Made by a program: the position numbers and the translations under genes. Below are positions 7,513-15,191 of a stretch of 34,730 nucleotides of DNA, in pieces (the first letter of the stretch is position 1; each line of letters opens with the position of its first letter). Source of the DNA: an uncultured Flavobacteriaceae bacterium (lineage in GTDB: Bacteria; Bacteroidota; Bacteroidia; Flavobacteriales; Flavobacteriaceae); assembly GCA_938010765.1 (NCBI GenBank), contig CALLVX010000090.1:1-34730 (forward strand), written 5' to 3'. A model generated the notes under the pieces. That model saw only the letters and a program-made list of their open reading frames with translations. It did no database searches and had not been told where the DNA came from.

Positions 7513-8877
7513 CTAGTTAAATCGTGCAACCGCTAAACGGCTTTTTAATTCGGTCACTTCTTGCTCCCAACCTTCTACGCTGAGTGCATAATTATCGTCG
7601 AATAGGTCATCTGCCTCCGCTACTGCTCCGCGGATTTGTTCTACCCATTTATCAAGCAATTGGTTGACTTCCACAGCAGAAAACGGTCCGTTTATGAAGG
7701 CTGCTTTTTTTTGCGCGTATGCTGCTTCAAAGAGTGCCCAACCGCCTTGCAGTTTATCACAAGCAGCGGAGCGTTGGTAGTATGCCGGTCCAAAAATGTA
7801 AGGCTTGCAATCGTTTTGGGTGTCGGGCCAAGTGTCTGCAATATAGAGGAAGGGGTTTACGACCCCATCTATGTTTTCAAAAGCACTATCTAGGTCCCAC
7901 GGGATTAAATGCAACTTGCCTCGGCTGGGTTCTTCATACCAATAATAATTGTGATTGCCACAGTCGACTTCCCCACAATACCAGTGAAATGCCCCATCGT
8001 CGTTACGTATCACCCGGTCTACGGCGATTAGGGTAAGGATCTTGTCGATATCCATTCTATTTTGAATAACCTCTAAGAGTTTTTCTTCGTTTTCGGCCTC
8101 CCCCAATTCCTTAGAAAAAGAAGCCATTAAAGCAATACTTGGGTGCTCATTTCTATTGGTTTTTAGTGAATTTAAAAATAATTGGTCGGGTTGTTGTCTT
8201 CCTTTTGAATCTATTGGCCACACTTCTTTGTATAAATTGTTATTGCCTTCTTCGAAATTATGGCGGGTAAAACGCCCATCTATCTGCTCAGTAAACGAAT
8301 AGAGCCCATTGTACTCGCCATTTATGACCAAACGGGCATGAATAGAACGCGATGCAGGAACCCCCATTGAGCGAAATAGGTAATAGCCCAGACGCTCGTT
8401 CATTTTGGTGTTATCATTGTTTTCAGAATGGAATACCAATTTTTTTAGACCAAAAAACTTTCTATCGGGATCTTCCTGGTTGATTTTTACCTTCATCGAA
8501 AGTTTACGGCATATTTTTCGTCCTTTGGGCCCATTTTCGATACCGCCTGAAACACAGTCAACAAAGGCTCCCAAAGAACCCTTGTATCGAATGCCTACAT
8601 TCTCTAGCGTTTCGCCTTCAAAAGTTAAATTGCCCTCAACATATTCTTCGGCTCCTGGATCCGCATCTAGAAAGGCAAGGGAAGATTCGGATAGGGTTAG
8701 CTCAAAAGTGGGTAGTTTGTTGTCATCGAACAAATAGTCGGATTTAAATTTCCGGTAGTTCTCTAGTTCCGCAAATTTCTTCTCTTCTCTAAGGGCATCT
8801 ATATCATCCGTCAGACAAGAAATGAAAGTGAGTAGCACGAGCATAGGGCCCAGTTTAGAAGCTACTTTGAATTTCAT
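7513..8877 (-). CDS. CotH kinase family lipoprotein
   Basis: CotH proteins are atypical secreted protein kinases, first known from Bacillus spore coats; homologues occur across bacteria and on surfaces of some fungi. Starting at ATG 8877 the product has 454 residues, with a lipoprotein signal whose Cys (in TFISC) is about residue 21, so it is likely anchored in a membrane. Kinase-like features are VGIRYKGSLG near residue 97, KLVFHSENNDNTKMNERLGY near 145, GEYNGLYSFTEQIDGRF near 190, the catalytic-loop-like DRVIRNDDGAFHW near 290 and the metal-binding-like LIPWDLDSAFEN near 325. In-frame ATGs at 8919 and 8892 give longer versions; 8877 gives the most usual lipoprotein signal. TATATTTA just upstream of 8892 on the minus strand resembles a -7 element. 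Substrate unknown; kinase activity is inferred from family only. Confidence 0.85.
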   Translation of the reverse strand: MKFKVASKLGPMLVLLTFISCLTDDIDALREEKKFAELENYRKFKSDYLFDDNKLPTFELTLSESSLAFLDADPGAEEYVEGNLTFEGETLENVGIRYKGSLGAFVDCVSGGIENGPKGRKICRKLSMKVKINQEDPDRKFFGLKKLVFHSENNDNTKMNERLGYYLFRSMGVPASRSIHARLVINGEYNGLYSFTEQIDGRFTRHNFEEGNNNLYKEVWPIDSKGRQQPDQLFLNSLKTNRNEHPSIALMASFSKELGEAENEEKLLEVIQNRMDIDKILTLIAVDRVIRNDDGAFHWYCGEVDCGNHNYYWYEEPSRGKLHLIPWDLDSAFENIDGVVNPFLYIADTWPDTQNDCKPYIFGPAYYQRSAACDKLQGGWALFEAAYAQKKAAFINGPFSAVEVNQLLDKWVEQIRGAVAEADDLFDDNYALSVEGWEQEVTELKSRLAVARFN

Positions 8878-8988
8878 ACAAGCAAATTTCATGCGATAAA
8901 TATATCGAAAAGAACCCATAGAAAGAGGTTTATGGGTTTAGGGTACAGGATATCGGATGAAAGGACAATCTGCGAATAAATGCTATTG

Positions 8989-9033
8989 AATATATATAAT
9001 TAACTGATAATCAATTTTATATATATATATTTA
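8989..9033. repeat. AT-dinucleotide-rich inverted repeat
   Basis: Two TA-repeat arms (AATATATATAATT and AATTTTATATATATATATT) flank a short centre at the 3' end of the DUF2807 gene and can fold into a long AT-only hairpin. It may serve as a weak transcription end or simply be a low-complexity spacer. Confidence 0.5.
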
Positions 9034-9711
9034 ATCTACGACTACTATTTTACCTCCGAATACCTTATCGCGTTCAATGTCTTTGGGATTTCCATGAATA
9101 TAGATGTAGCCGCCGGCTCTTACCTTGGCTTCCACGCGGTCTGAAGCTTTCACATCTGCCCTTCCTCCGGCATTTACCACCACCTTGGTATTTTCGGTAT
9201 CCAATTCTTTGTTTTTAACCTTTCCTCCTGTGTTCACCATCACTTCCTGTTTTGTTGCATTCCCCGTAAGTTGCACTTCGCCCCCTGAAATCGATTTGGT
9301 ATATAGATCTTCTAAAGCTACCTGAAGGTGAATTTTACCACCTTCTTGGGTTTTTATTTCCACCCGGTCCCCTTTTAGGGTTTCATCGGAGGTGATTTTT
9401 GCATTTTCGTTTGCATCGAGTAATACAAGGTTTTCGGTATAATAAAGAGTCGCTTTGGCCTCATTGCCGTCCAAAAAGTTATCGAATTCCATTTTAACCT
9501 TAAGCAAGCCGTTCTTGCTGGTGATTTTTACTTCATCTTGATCATCACCGGTAATCACAATTTTATTCTCATTGCTCTTTATAAGATTAACAATAATGCG
9601 GTCATAGGCCTTTAACTCGGTAAAAGGCTCCAATTCTTTGGTATTTGTTCGCTGGGCTATGGCACTTAAAGAAAGTAAGGCAGTCGTAAAAGTGATGATA
9701 TAGGTTTTCAT
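9031..9711 (-). CDS. DUF2807 (head GIN domain) exported protein
   Basis: This 226-residue protein has a signal peptide (about 1-19, ending LSAIAQ). The body is a DUF2807 fold, a right-handed beta-helix-like adhesin domain common in Bacteroidota. The family signature is seen in the early FTELKAYDRIIVNLIKSNEN segment, which matches the usual phi-F-x-x-I-x-V-x-x-G-x-x opening. Later come Gly- and Asn-spaced short strands (IHLQVALEDLYTKSISGGEV, VMVNTGGKVKNKELDTENT, VVVNAGGRADVKASDRVEA) up to a terminal VFGGKIVVVD. No function is established for the family. The gene is 111 bases or more upstream of CotH on the same strand and may be separately transcribed. Confidence 0.85.
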   Translation of the reverse strand: MKTYIITFTTALLSLSAIAQRTNTKELEPFTELKAYDRIIVNLIKSNENKIVITGDDQDEVKITSKNGLLKVKMEFDNFLDGNEAKATLYYTENLVLLDANENAKITSDETLKGDRVEIKTQEGGKIHLQVALEDLYTKSISGGEVQLTGNATKQEVMVNTGGKVKNKELDTENTKVVVNAGGRADVKASDRVEAKVRAGGYIYIHGNPKDIERDKVFGGKIVVVD

Positions 9712-9885
9712 TATGTTTATTTTATGTCAAAAATTGATGTTATATTCTAGTTCAAAAGTACTATTTTTCAAGAAAATGTTTTTAAGGAAACGTTAAAGAT
9801 CAAGTAGTTTATAAAACTATGGCACTTATTTTAGGAATGGATCAGGATTATATATCTTGAAGAGCGTAAAACTAGTTGTAAGTCA

Positions 9886-10914
9886 ATGGGCACTAATAAT
9901 TTTAAAAACGGTTTCAAATTTAAGGCCCTAACAGGGGTGTCAAAACGGGCGTTCTTCTTATTATTTTTTCAAGCTGCATTTCTTGTTGCGCAAGAAACAG
10001 GGAAAGTACCAATAGATGGCCAGATATCGTATTCGCAGCAAATACCCGCCACGGAACATAGTTTTGATATGGTACTGTTGCCGAAGGGAGAATTTAGTAT
10101 GGGCAGCCCGGAATCAGAAGTGGGTAGAAAAGATAATGAAGGTCCGAAGCATACGGTTGGTGTTGATTCTTTTTATATGGCAAGGTACGAACTCACTTGG
10201 GAGCTCTTTGAATTGTTTTTCAAACAAAATAAAGAACTATTCGTAAAGTTAGATGAAGAGCGGGTGGTGAAGATCGATGCAATTTCAAGACCAAGCCCGC
10301 CCTATGAAGACCCTTCCTATGGTATGGGAAAAGAAGGCTTTCCAGCTGTTAGTATGTCGGCCTACTCCGCATTGGTTTTTTGTAAATGGTTAAGTACCGT
10401 TACCGGAAGTTTTTATAGACTCCCTACCGAGGCCGAATGGGAGTATGCGGCAAGGGCAGGTAGCAGTTCGCCTTATAGTTTTGGTGATGTTGATGCGATA
10501 GATGCCCATGCGGTCTATTACGAAAATGCAGGGGGCACGTATGCCAAAGTAGGTAGTAAGAATCCCAACGCCTGGGGCTTGTACGACATGCATGGAAATG
10601 TGGCAGAATGGACTTTGGATGAATACAGGGAAGAGACCTATGCAACCGCTGAAAATAAAAATCCTTGGATAGTACCTACCGTAATTCACCCTAGGGTGAT
10701 CAGAGGGGGATCTTGGGATGATGATCCAACTGCCTTACGATCCGCGGCAAGAAGAGAATCGAACCTAAAATTACAAAAACGAGATCCTCAAATACCCAAA
10801 AGTTTTTGGTGGTTTACAGATTCGAATTTTGTGGGTTTTCGGTTGGTGAGTCCTGTAAAACAACCATCAAAAAAGGAGCAGCAAATTTTTTGGCAAACGG
10901 TACTTGATGAATAG
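9886..10914 (+). CDS. Exported SUMF1/formylglycine-generating-enzyme-like protein
   Basis: The 342-residue product has a long N-region and hydrophobic signal core (FFLLFFQAAFLVAQ, about residues 23-36), so it is exported. The remainder is a single FGE-sulfatase (SUMF1-like) domain: MVLLPKGEFSMGS (about 61-73), SFYMARYELTWELFELFF (about 95-112), RLPTEAEWEYAARAG (about 181-195), WGLYDMHGNVAEWTLDEY (about 227-244), VIRGGSWDDDP (about 273-283) and terminal FVGFRLVSP. True formylglycine-generating enzymes use a C-terminal cysteine pair in the GG(S/A)W-to-end region; I see none there and only one Cys in the body (VFCKW, about 167). It is therefore probably not a sulfatase activator but one of the binding or structural members of the family, which also includes GldK and EgtB-type proteins. 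It is 39 bases upstream of yceI, probably co-transcribed. Confidence 0.85.
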   Translation: MGTNNFKNGFKFKALTGVSKRAFFLLFFQAAFLVAQETGKVPIDGQISYSQQIPATEHSFDMVLLPKGEFSMGSPESEVGRKDNEGPKHTVGVDSFYMARYELTWELFELFFKQNKELFVKLDEERVVKIDAISRPSPPYEDPSYGMGKEGFPAVSMSAYSALVFCKWLSTVTGSFYRLPTEAEWEYAARAGSSSPYSFGDVDAIDAHAVYYENAGGTYAKVGSKNPNAWGLYDMHGNVAEWTLDEYREETYATAENKNPWIVPTVIHPRVIRGGSWDDDPTALRSAARRESNLKLQKRDPQIPKSFWWFTDSNFVGFRLVSPVKQPSKKEQQIFWQTVLDE

Positions 10915-10953
10915 TACTGTCAAAACATTAGCTTAACGATAAGAAAACACCGT

Positions 10954-11487
10954 ATGCAAAACACACTGGTACTTTTAAGCTTCTTTTTCGGCTTTTGCTG
11001 CACTGCACAGCAGACTTATAAACTCTCCCAGGAGAGTACCTTATACATTCATGGAACCTCTACCGCACACGATTGGACCGTGACGACCCAAAAAATGCAA
11101 GGAAGTCTACAATTACATACCGATGCCATAAAGGAAATTGAATTTGAGGTATTGGTTGCCGATATTCAAAGTGAGCGAGGTGCCGCGATGGACAAAAAAA
11201 TGCATGCAGCCTTAAAAAAGGAAGCACATCCAAAGGTGCGGTTCCTATGTAAGGAACTAAAAGATTCCGATTCGATTTTGATAGGAACTTTACACATAGC
11301 GGGTGTTGAAAAGGAAGTGGAACTGACCATCAATACCATTTCAAGTAACCGTATTATCACCATTAAAGGTGATAAGGAACTTGTTTTACAAGATTTTGAC
11401 ATAAAACCGCCCAGCGCGATGTTCGGGCAAATTGTAGTGGGCGATACGATACGAGTGCAATTTGATCTGATGTTTATCGGAAATTAG
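10954..11487 (+). CDS. YceI family periplasmic protein
   Basis: This 177-residue YceI-like protein has a signal peptide (about 1-20, ending CCTAQQ). The lipocalin-like body shows family marks: YIHGTSTAHDWTV (about 30-42), the AMDKKMHAALKKEAHPKVRF segment (about 72-91) and the closing DFDIKPPSAMFGQIVVGD (about 148-165), which matches the LxxxDFxIxxP..MxG.V.VGD pattern. YceI proteins bind long lipids such as polyisoprenoids in the periplasm. It follows the SUMF1-like gene by 39 bases and precedes the broken SDR gene by only 10 bases. Exact ligand unknown. Confidence 0.9.
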   Translation: MQNTLVLLSFFFGFCCTAQQTYKLSQESTLYIHGTSTAHDWTVTTQKMQGSLQLHTDAIKEIEFEVLVADIQSERGAAMDKKMHAALKKEAHPKVRFLCKELKDSDSILIGTLHIAGVEKEVELTINTISSNRIITIKGDKELVLQDFDIKPPSAMFGQIVVGDTIRVQFDLMFIGN

Positions 11488-11497
11488 AGAGACTAAT

Positions 11498-12240
11498 ATG
11501 AAATTTGATCTTCACGGAAAAAGAGCAGTGGTAACTGGGGTAGCAGTCGCATAGGCAGGGCCATTTCCCTTTCCGAACAGGGGGCTGAAGTACCTCTATT
11601 AGATAGGGATGAAGAAAATGGAGACGAGGAAGTAAAAATAATAAAACAAAAATGGGGGCGTATTTTTTTTCACCGCTGTGATGTTGTTCAACAGTTAGAA
11701 GTACTGAACACCTTTAAAGAAATTGGTAACGAAGGGTAACTAACCATTTTAGTGAACAATTCGGGGATAGCACATATTGGAAATGTGGAGCAGACCCAAG
11801 AAATTGATTTTGATAGGGTGTTTGCCATAAATGTAAAAGGGGTGTATAATTGCATGTATGGAGTGCTTCCGATTATGAAGAAAACTGGCGGAGTTATTTT
11901 GGACATCGCTTCTATAGCTGGTATAAAAAACCGCTTTGCCTATACAGCATCAAAGGGCGCGGTGCATACAATGACCTATTCGGTGGCCAAAGATTATTTG
12001 GCAGAGGGAATAGGTTGCAATAGCATTTCTCCTGCCAGTATTCATACTCCTTTTGTAGATGGATATTTGAAAAAACACTTTCAGGGAGAAGCGGACAGTG
12101 CGTATGAGACCTTGTCAAAGACCCAGCCAATAGGTCGCATGGGAACACCCAAAGAAGTTGCTGATTTGGTCGTGTATTTATGTTCGGACGAAGCTGCGTT
12201 TATTACAGGAACCGATTTTCCGATCGATGGGGGGTATTAA
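11498..12240 (+). pseudogene. Broken SDR dehydrogenase (2-keto-3-deoxy-L-fuconate dehydrogenase type)
   Basis: The intact ancestor would be a roughly 248-residue short-chain dehydrogenase. The N-terminus (MKFDLHGKRAVVTG) runs from ATG 11498 into a G-run (11537-11540) where one G is missing, giving a TAG at 11552. Restoring one G recovers GGSSRIGRAISLSEQGAEV, the NAD-binding glycine motif, in the frame of the downstream half. That frame then meets an in-frame TAA at 11737, just before LTILVNNSGIAHIG. The rest (to 12240) is intact, with INVKGVYNC, the active-site YTASK, SISPASIHTPFVDGY and LCSDEAAFITGTDFPIDGGY. Two separate lesions make sequencing error unlikely. The neighbouring FAH-family gene, also broken, fits a 2-keto-3-deoxy-fuconate/rhamnonate pathway. 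An ATG at 11752-11754 could give a 162-residue fragment lacking the cofactor site. Confidence 0.85.
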
Positions 12241-12284
12241 GTTGAACGGAAATTAATAGGGGAAAATATAAAAGAATTGAACAT

Positions 12285-13137
12285 ATGAAATTGATACGAT
12301 TCGGCACAATGGGAAATGAACGGCCAGGAGTACAATTAGAGAATGGCACCCGATTAGACGTTTCTGCCTTTGGCGAAGATTACGATGAACATTTTTTTGG
12401 TGGGGATGGCCTTGCACGTTTGCGAACTTGGTTGAATGTCAACCAAGGCAACTGCCCTGTTATTCGAGAATCGGAAAGACTGGGTCCTCCCTTATGCAGG
12501 CCCTCCAAGATTATTTGTATTGGCCTCAATTATGCCCAACATGCCAAAGAAGCAGGCATGGAAATCCCCGAGGAGCCGCTTATTTTTTTTAAGGCTACCT
12601 CTGCCATTGTAGGCCCCAACGATGATTTGATAATTCCAAAAGGAAGCGAAAAGACCGATTGGGAGGTAGAGTTGGCAATAGTAATCGGAAAAAAGGCATC
12701 TTATGTTACTAAAGAGGATGCAATGAACCATATTGCGGGCTATGTACTGCATAACGATTATAGCGAACGTGCCTACCAGATTGAACGCAGTGGGCAGTGG
12801 GTAAAAGGCAAGAGCTGCGATTCCTTTGCGCCATTAGGGCCCTTTATTGCGACCCGTGATGAAGTATCGGACCCGCATAATTTGAATTTATGGCTAAAAG
12901 TGAATGACGAGTTGGTACAGCATAGCAACAGCCGACTTCGTTTTTGATATACCTACCTCAGTGAGTTATATAAGCCAGTTTATGACCTTATTACCGGGTG
13001 ATGTTATTTCAACCGGAACCCCATTTGGAGTAGGTTTTGGTTTTAATCCTCCAAGATACCTTCGGGCAGGTGATGTGGTTGAGCTTGGTATTGACCGTCT
13101 GGGTGCTTCCAAACAAATGGCAAAGGCCTATTCGTAA
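12285..13137 (+). pseudogene. Frameshifted fumarylacetoacetate hydrolase family gene
   Basis: The reading frame from 12285 encodes most of an FAH-family hydrolase: N-terminal MKLIRFGTMGNERPGV, metal-binding IICIGLNYAQHAKEAGM (about 77-93), PLIFFKATSAIVGPND (about 99-114) and TDWEVELAIVIGKKASYV (about 124-141). Near 12930 the frame breaks (two bases missing or one extra) and the ORF ends at TGA 12945-12947. The true C-terminal part continues in the other frame to 13137, with FDIPTSVSYISQFMTLLPGD, STGTPFGVGFGF and AGDVVELGIDRLG. In the family the STGTP segment is usually followed by PGVG; here it reads FGVG, perhaps another drift. Family members cleave 2,4-diketo-3-deoxy-L-fuconate or related acids. 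It follows the broken SDR gene by 44 bases, so the pair decayed as a unit. Confidence 0.87.
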
Positions 13138-13158
13138 CGAACAAATAACTGTAATATA

Positions 13159-14100
13159 TTGAAACGACTTTTGTTTTTTATTGTTCTGATTAATTTCGTT
13201 GTTGACGCTCAGGAAACAACTATTTCGGGAGGTGTATACGATATCGACACTGGTAAGCCTTTGCCCTATGCCAGTGTAATTCTATTGGATTTAAAAAAAG
13301 GAGTTTCAGCGGGTGCTTCGGGTCGTTTTAAATTTCGTATTGATTCGATGCAGGGCAGCACACCGGTTACCTTTAGTTGTATTGGTTATGTTACGAAGGA
13401 AATACCGTTAAGATTGGTGAATAATTCACGCATCTTACTGAAACCTAAAATAGAAGCGCTCAACGAGGTTACGGTGTATGCCTATCGTTTGAAGAGCCAG
13501 GTGTTACTAAATCCGTTTCGAAAAAAACGAACGGTGGGCCTAGGCAATTTTAGTGGGGGTAGCTATCCTTCGAGCCTTGCCCTTAAGTATGAAAAGCCCA
13601 TTGACTTCGACCAGAATTGTTTTATAAAGGAGGTGAAAGTGCTATTTTTTACTGGTTTACAAGAGGCGAATAAATCTGCAAAATTCAGATTTCGAATACT
13701 AAGTGTGGGAGACGATGGCCTGCCGGGAGAAGATATTTTGAAGGAAAATTTGATAGTACAAAAAAAGAGACGCAACTCGGCCACTATAAACTTGGATGCC
13801 TATAAGCTAAGAGTACCCGAAAAAGGTTTTTTTGTTGCTGTGGAACATTTGTTTATCGCGGAAAATGAATACCGCGAAAAGAAAACGGTAATGGTAAATG
13901 ATAGCGTGGTTTTAAAAGACTTTGTAAGCGTAAAACATGCGCCGATTTTCAAAGGTATTTTAGAAACTGGTACCGAAGAACTGGGCGCTTTTTATTGGAG
14001 TGTTGAGGGGTGGAAAAGTGTGACCCGGCTTGATATGGCCAAGAGTGTTCTGGAAAACGAAATACCGGTTCCGGCCTTTAAAGTGATTCTTTCCAATTAA
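13159..14100 (+). CDS. Carboxypeptidase-regulatory-like domain protein, exported
   Basis: This 313-residue exported protein starts with a TTG codon at 13159, which gives a clean signal peptide (KRLLFFIVLINFVVDAQ, about 2-18); no better-placed ATG is visible. It is followed by a carboxypeptidase-D regulatory (CarboxypepD_reg-like) beta-sandwich (about 20-105): ISGGVYDIDTGKPLPYASVI, ASGRFKFRI, VTFSCIGYVTKEIPL and LNEVTVYAY. The remaining 200 residues are a conserved but uncharacterised beta-rich region often found behind this domain in Bacteroidota (VGLGNFSGGSYPSSLALKYE, FRFRILSVGDDGLPGEDIL). No plug or barrel is present, so it is not a TonB receptor. It lies 21 bases past the broken FAH gene. 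Confidence 0.8.
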   Translation: MKRLLFFIVLINFVVDAQETTISGGVYDIDTGKPLPYASVILLDLKKGVSAGASGRFKFRIDSMQGSTPVTFSCIGYVTKEIPLRLVNNSRILLKPKIEALNEVTVYAYRLKSQVLLNPFRKKRTVGLGNFSGGSYPSSLALKYEKPIDFDQNCFIKEVKVLFFTGLQEANKSAKFRFRILSVGDDGLPGEDILKENLIVQKKRRNSATINLDAYKLRVPEKGFFVAVEHLFIAENEYREKKTVMVNDSVVLKDFVSVKHAPIFKGILETGTEELGAFYWSVEGWKSVTRLDMAKSVLENEIPVPAFKVILSN

Positions 14101-15122
14101 AGTTGGTTGGGCCAAGTTTAAGCTTCAAGGCACTGGAGTTGTATTTAGCCATTACATAAAATAGCAAGCATGGCCAAAAGGAGCCCGGTTTTTTGAATAA
14201 AGTGATGCCGCAGTAAGTGCCTTTGGTTTTTCCGAACGTTTTTTTCATGAGAACTCCCACAATGCTGGCGGCTAGTCATTTGTTTTACTCAATAACTTTC
14301 CCTAAGGATAAAGGGTTTTCATTGGCCAGATTAGTTATCACCGCATTTATGATTGATGACAAAACACTATAAAATTTGCATTTATTACATATTGTATAGA
14401 TTATACGGCGAACCGATTGAGAATGTATTAAGCAATTCCGACCTAATTTCTTATAAATTAGTGTCAAATATATTGCCATTTACTGATGCTTATACTTTTT
14501 TTGAGTGCTTAAAAGATTAAGTAGAAATAGCAAAAGAGGAGTTTCCTCTCCCTTTACCAAACTAACTCAAAACTATCTGCCTTAACGAATAGTGTTAAGT
14601 TAATTATATAGTAGTGATTTAAACTTTCCCCATTTGCTAACAAATTGTTCTTTTTCATCCGTTTTTTGTCTTTTTTTCCTTCCGTAGCGGTGCTATGCAA
14701 CTCAAAAAAAAACCATCAAATGGGTGAAAAAACCACTAATTTTCGCTTAAACGTGAAACCTTTAAATCACTTTATATTATAGACGATTCAAGATGGCTAA
14801 GTACTTTGAATGAGTAAAAATTAAATTCAATACTCTTTTGGTACCTTCTATTAACAATTTGCATTTGGAATTTCTTATCTGGTGGGTCCGAAATACGACA
14901 AAATCTTCAAGTCATGGTTTTTGGCTTTACACCGCTGAAGCGATAATACCACTGCCTTTCAGCCAGAAGATTACGAAAACGTTATAGAATAATGCAGTTA
15001 AATTTTTTAAATACCTTAAAATCAATTAGTTATACTCTTTGTGTTCAGTCGTATTGGATGTGATAAATACAAATTATTTCCTTTGATTAGTAACAAAAAT
15101 TTAAAAAAGGCCATGCTTATGA
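14101..15122. other. Gene-free region with possible degenerate coding remnants
   Basis: About 1.1 kb separates the regulatory-domain gene from the xyl operon. I find no intact gene. On the minus strand between 14078 and 14479 two open stretches share one frame, separated by two stops near 14270-14284; the text includes LAASIVGVLMKKTFGKTKG. A plus-strand stretch near 14866-14935 reads YLVGPKYDKIFKSWFLALHR before a stop. Neither is recognisable. The rest is AT-rich and includes A- and T-runs at 14660-14730. It may be a decayed locus plus the upstream regulatory region of the xyl operon. Confidence 0.4.
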
Positions 15123-15130
15123 TATATTTG
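15123..15130 (+). promoter_or_regulatory. Candidate -7 element of the xyl operon promoter
   Basis: TATATTTG matches the Bacteroidota TAnnTTTG -7 consensus exactly, 61 bases ahead of the xylulokinase ATG. A partial -33 element (ATTTAAAA, about 15099-15106) lies at roughly the right distance. The predicted leader would be about 55 bases. Confidence 0.5.
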
Positions 15131-15156
15131 TGAAATCTGTAGGTCGCAATTATAGT

Positions 15157-15168
15157 TACAAGTTTGTA
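15157..15168. promoter_or_regulatory. Short dyad, possible operator in the xyl leader
   Basis: TACAAGTTTGTA is a perfect 5-bp inverted repeat around a 2-base centre, between the predicted transcription start and the xylulokinase ATG. It could be a half-strength LacI-family operator, but such short dyads occur by chance. Confidence 0.25.
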
Positions 15169-15191
15169 CATCAAAATACCGTAGTTCAATT

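Noticed and set aside
7719..8036. Plus-strand ORFs inside the CotH gene
   Set aside because: They lie entirely antisense to a gene with clear family motifs and have no signals of their own.
9886..10914. Sulfatase-activating formylglycine-generating enzyme
   Set aside because: The catalytic cysteine pair is not visible and no sulfatase gene is in the window.
11535..11740. Programmed frameshifting or stop readthrough in the SDR gene
   Set aside because: A frameshift and a separate stop are both needed to explain it, and no slippery site or structure is evident; decay is simpler.
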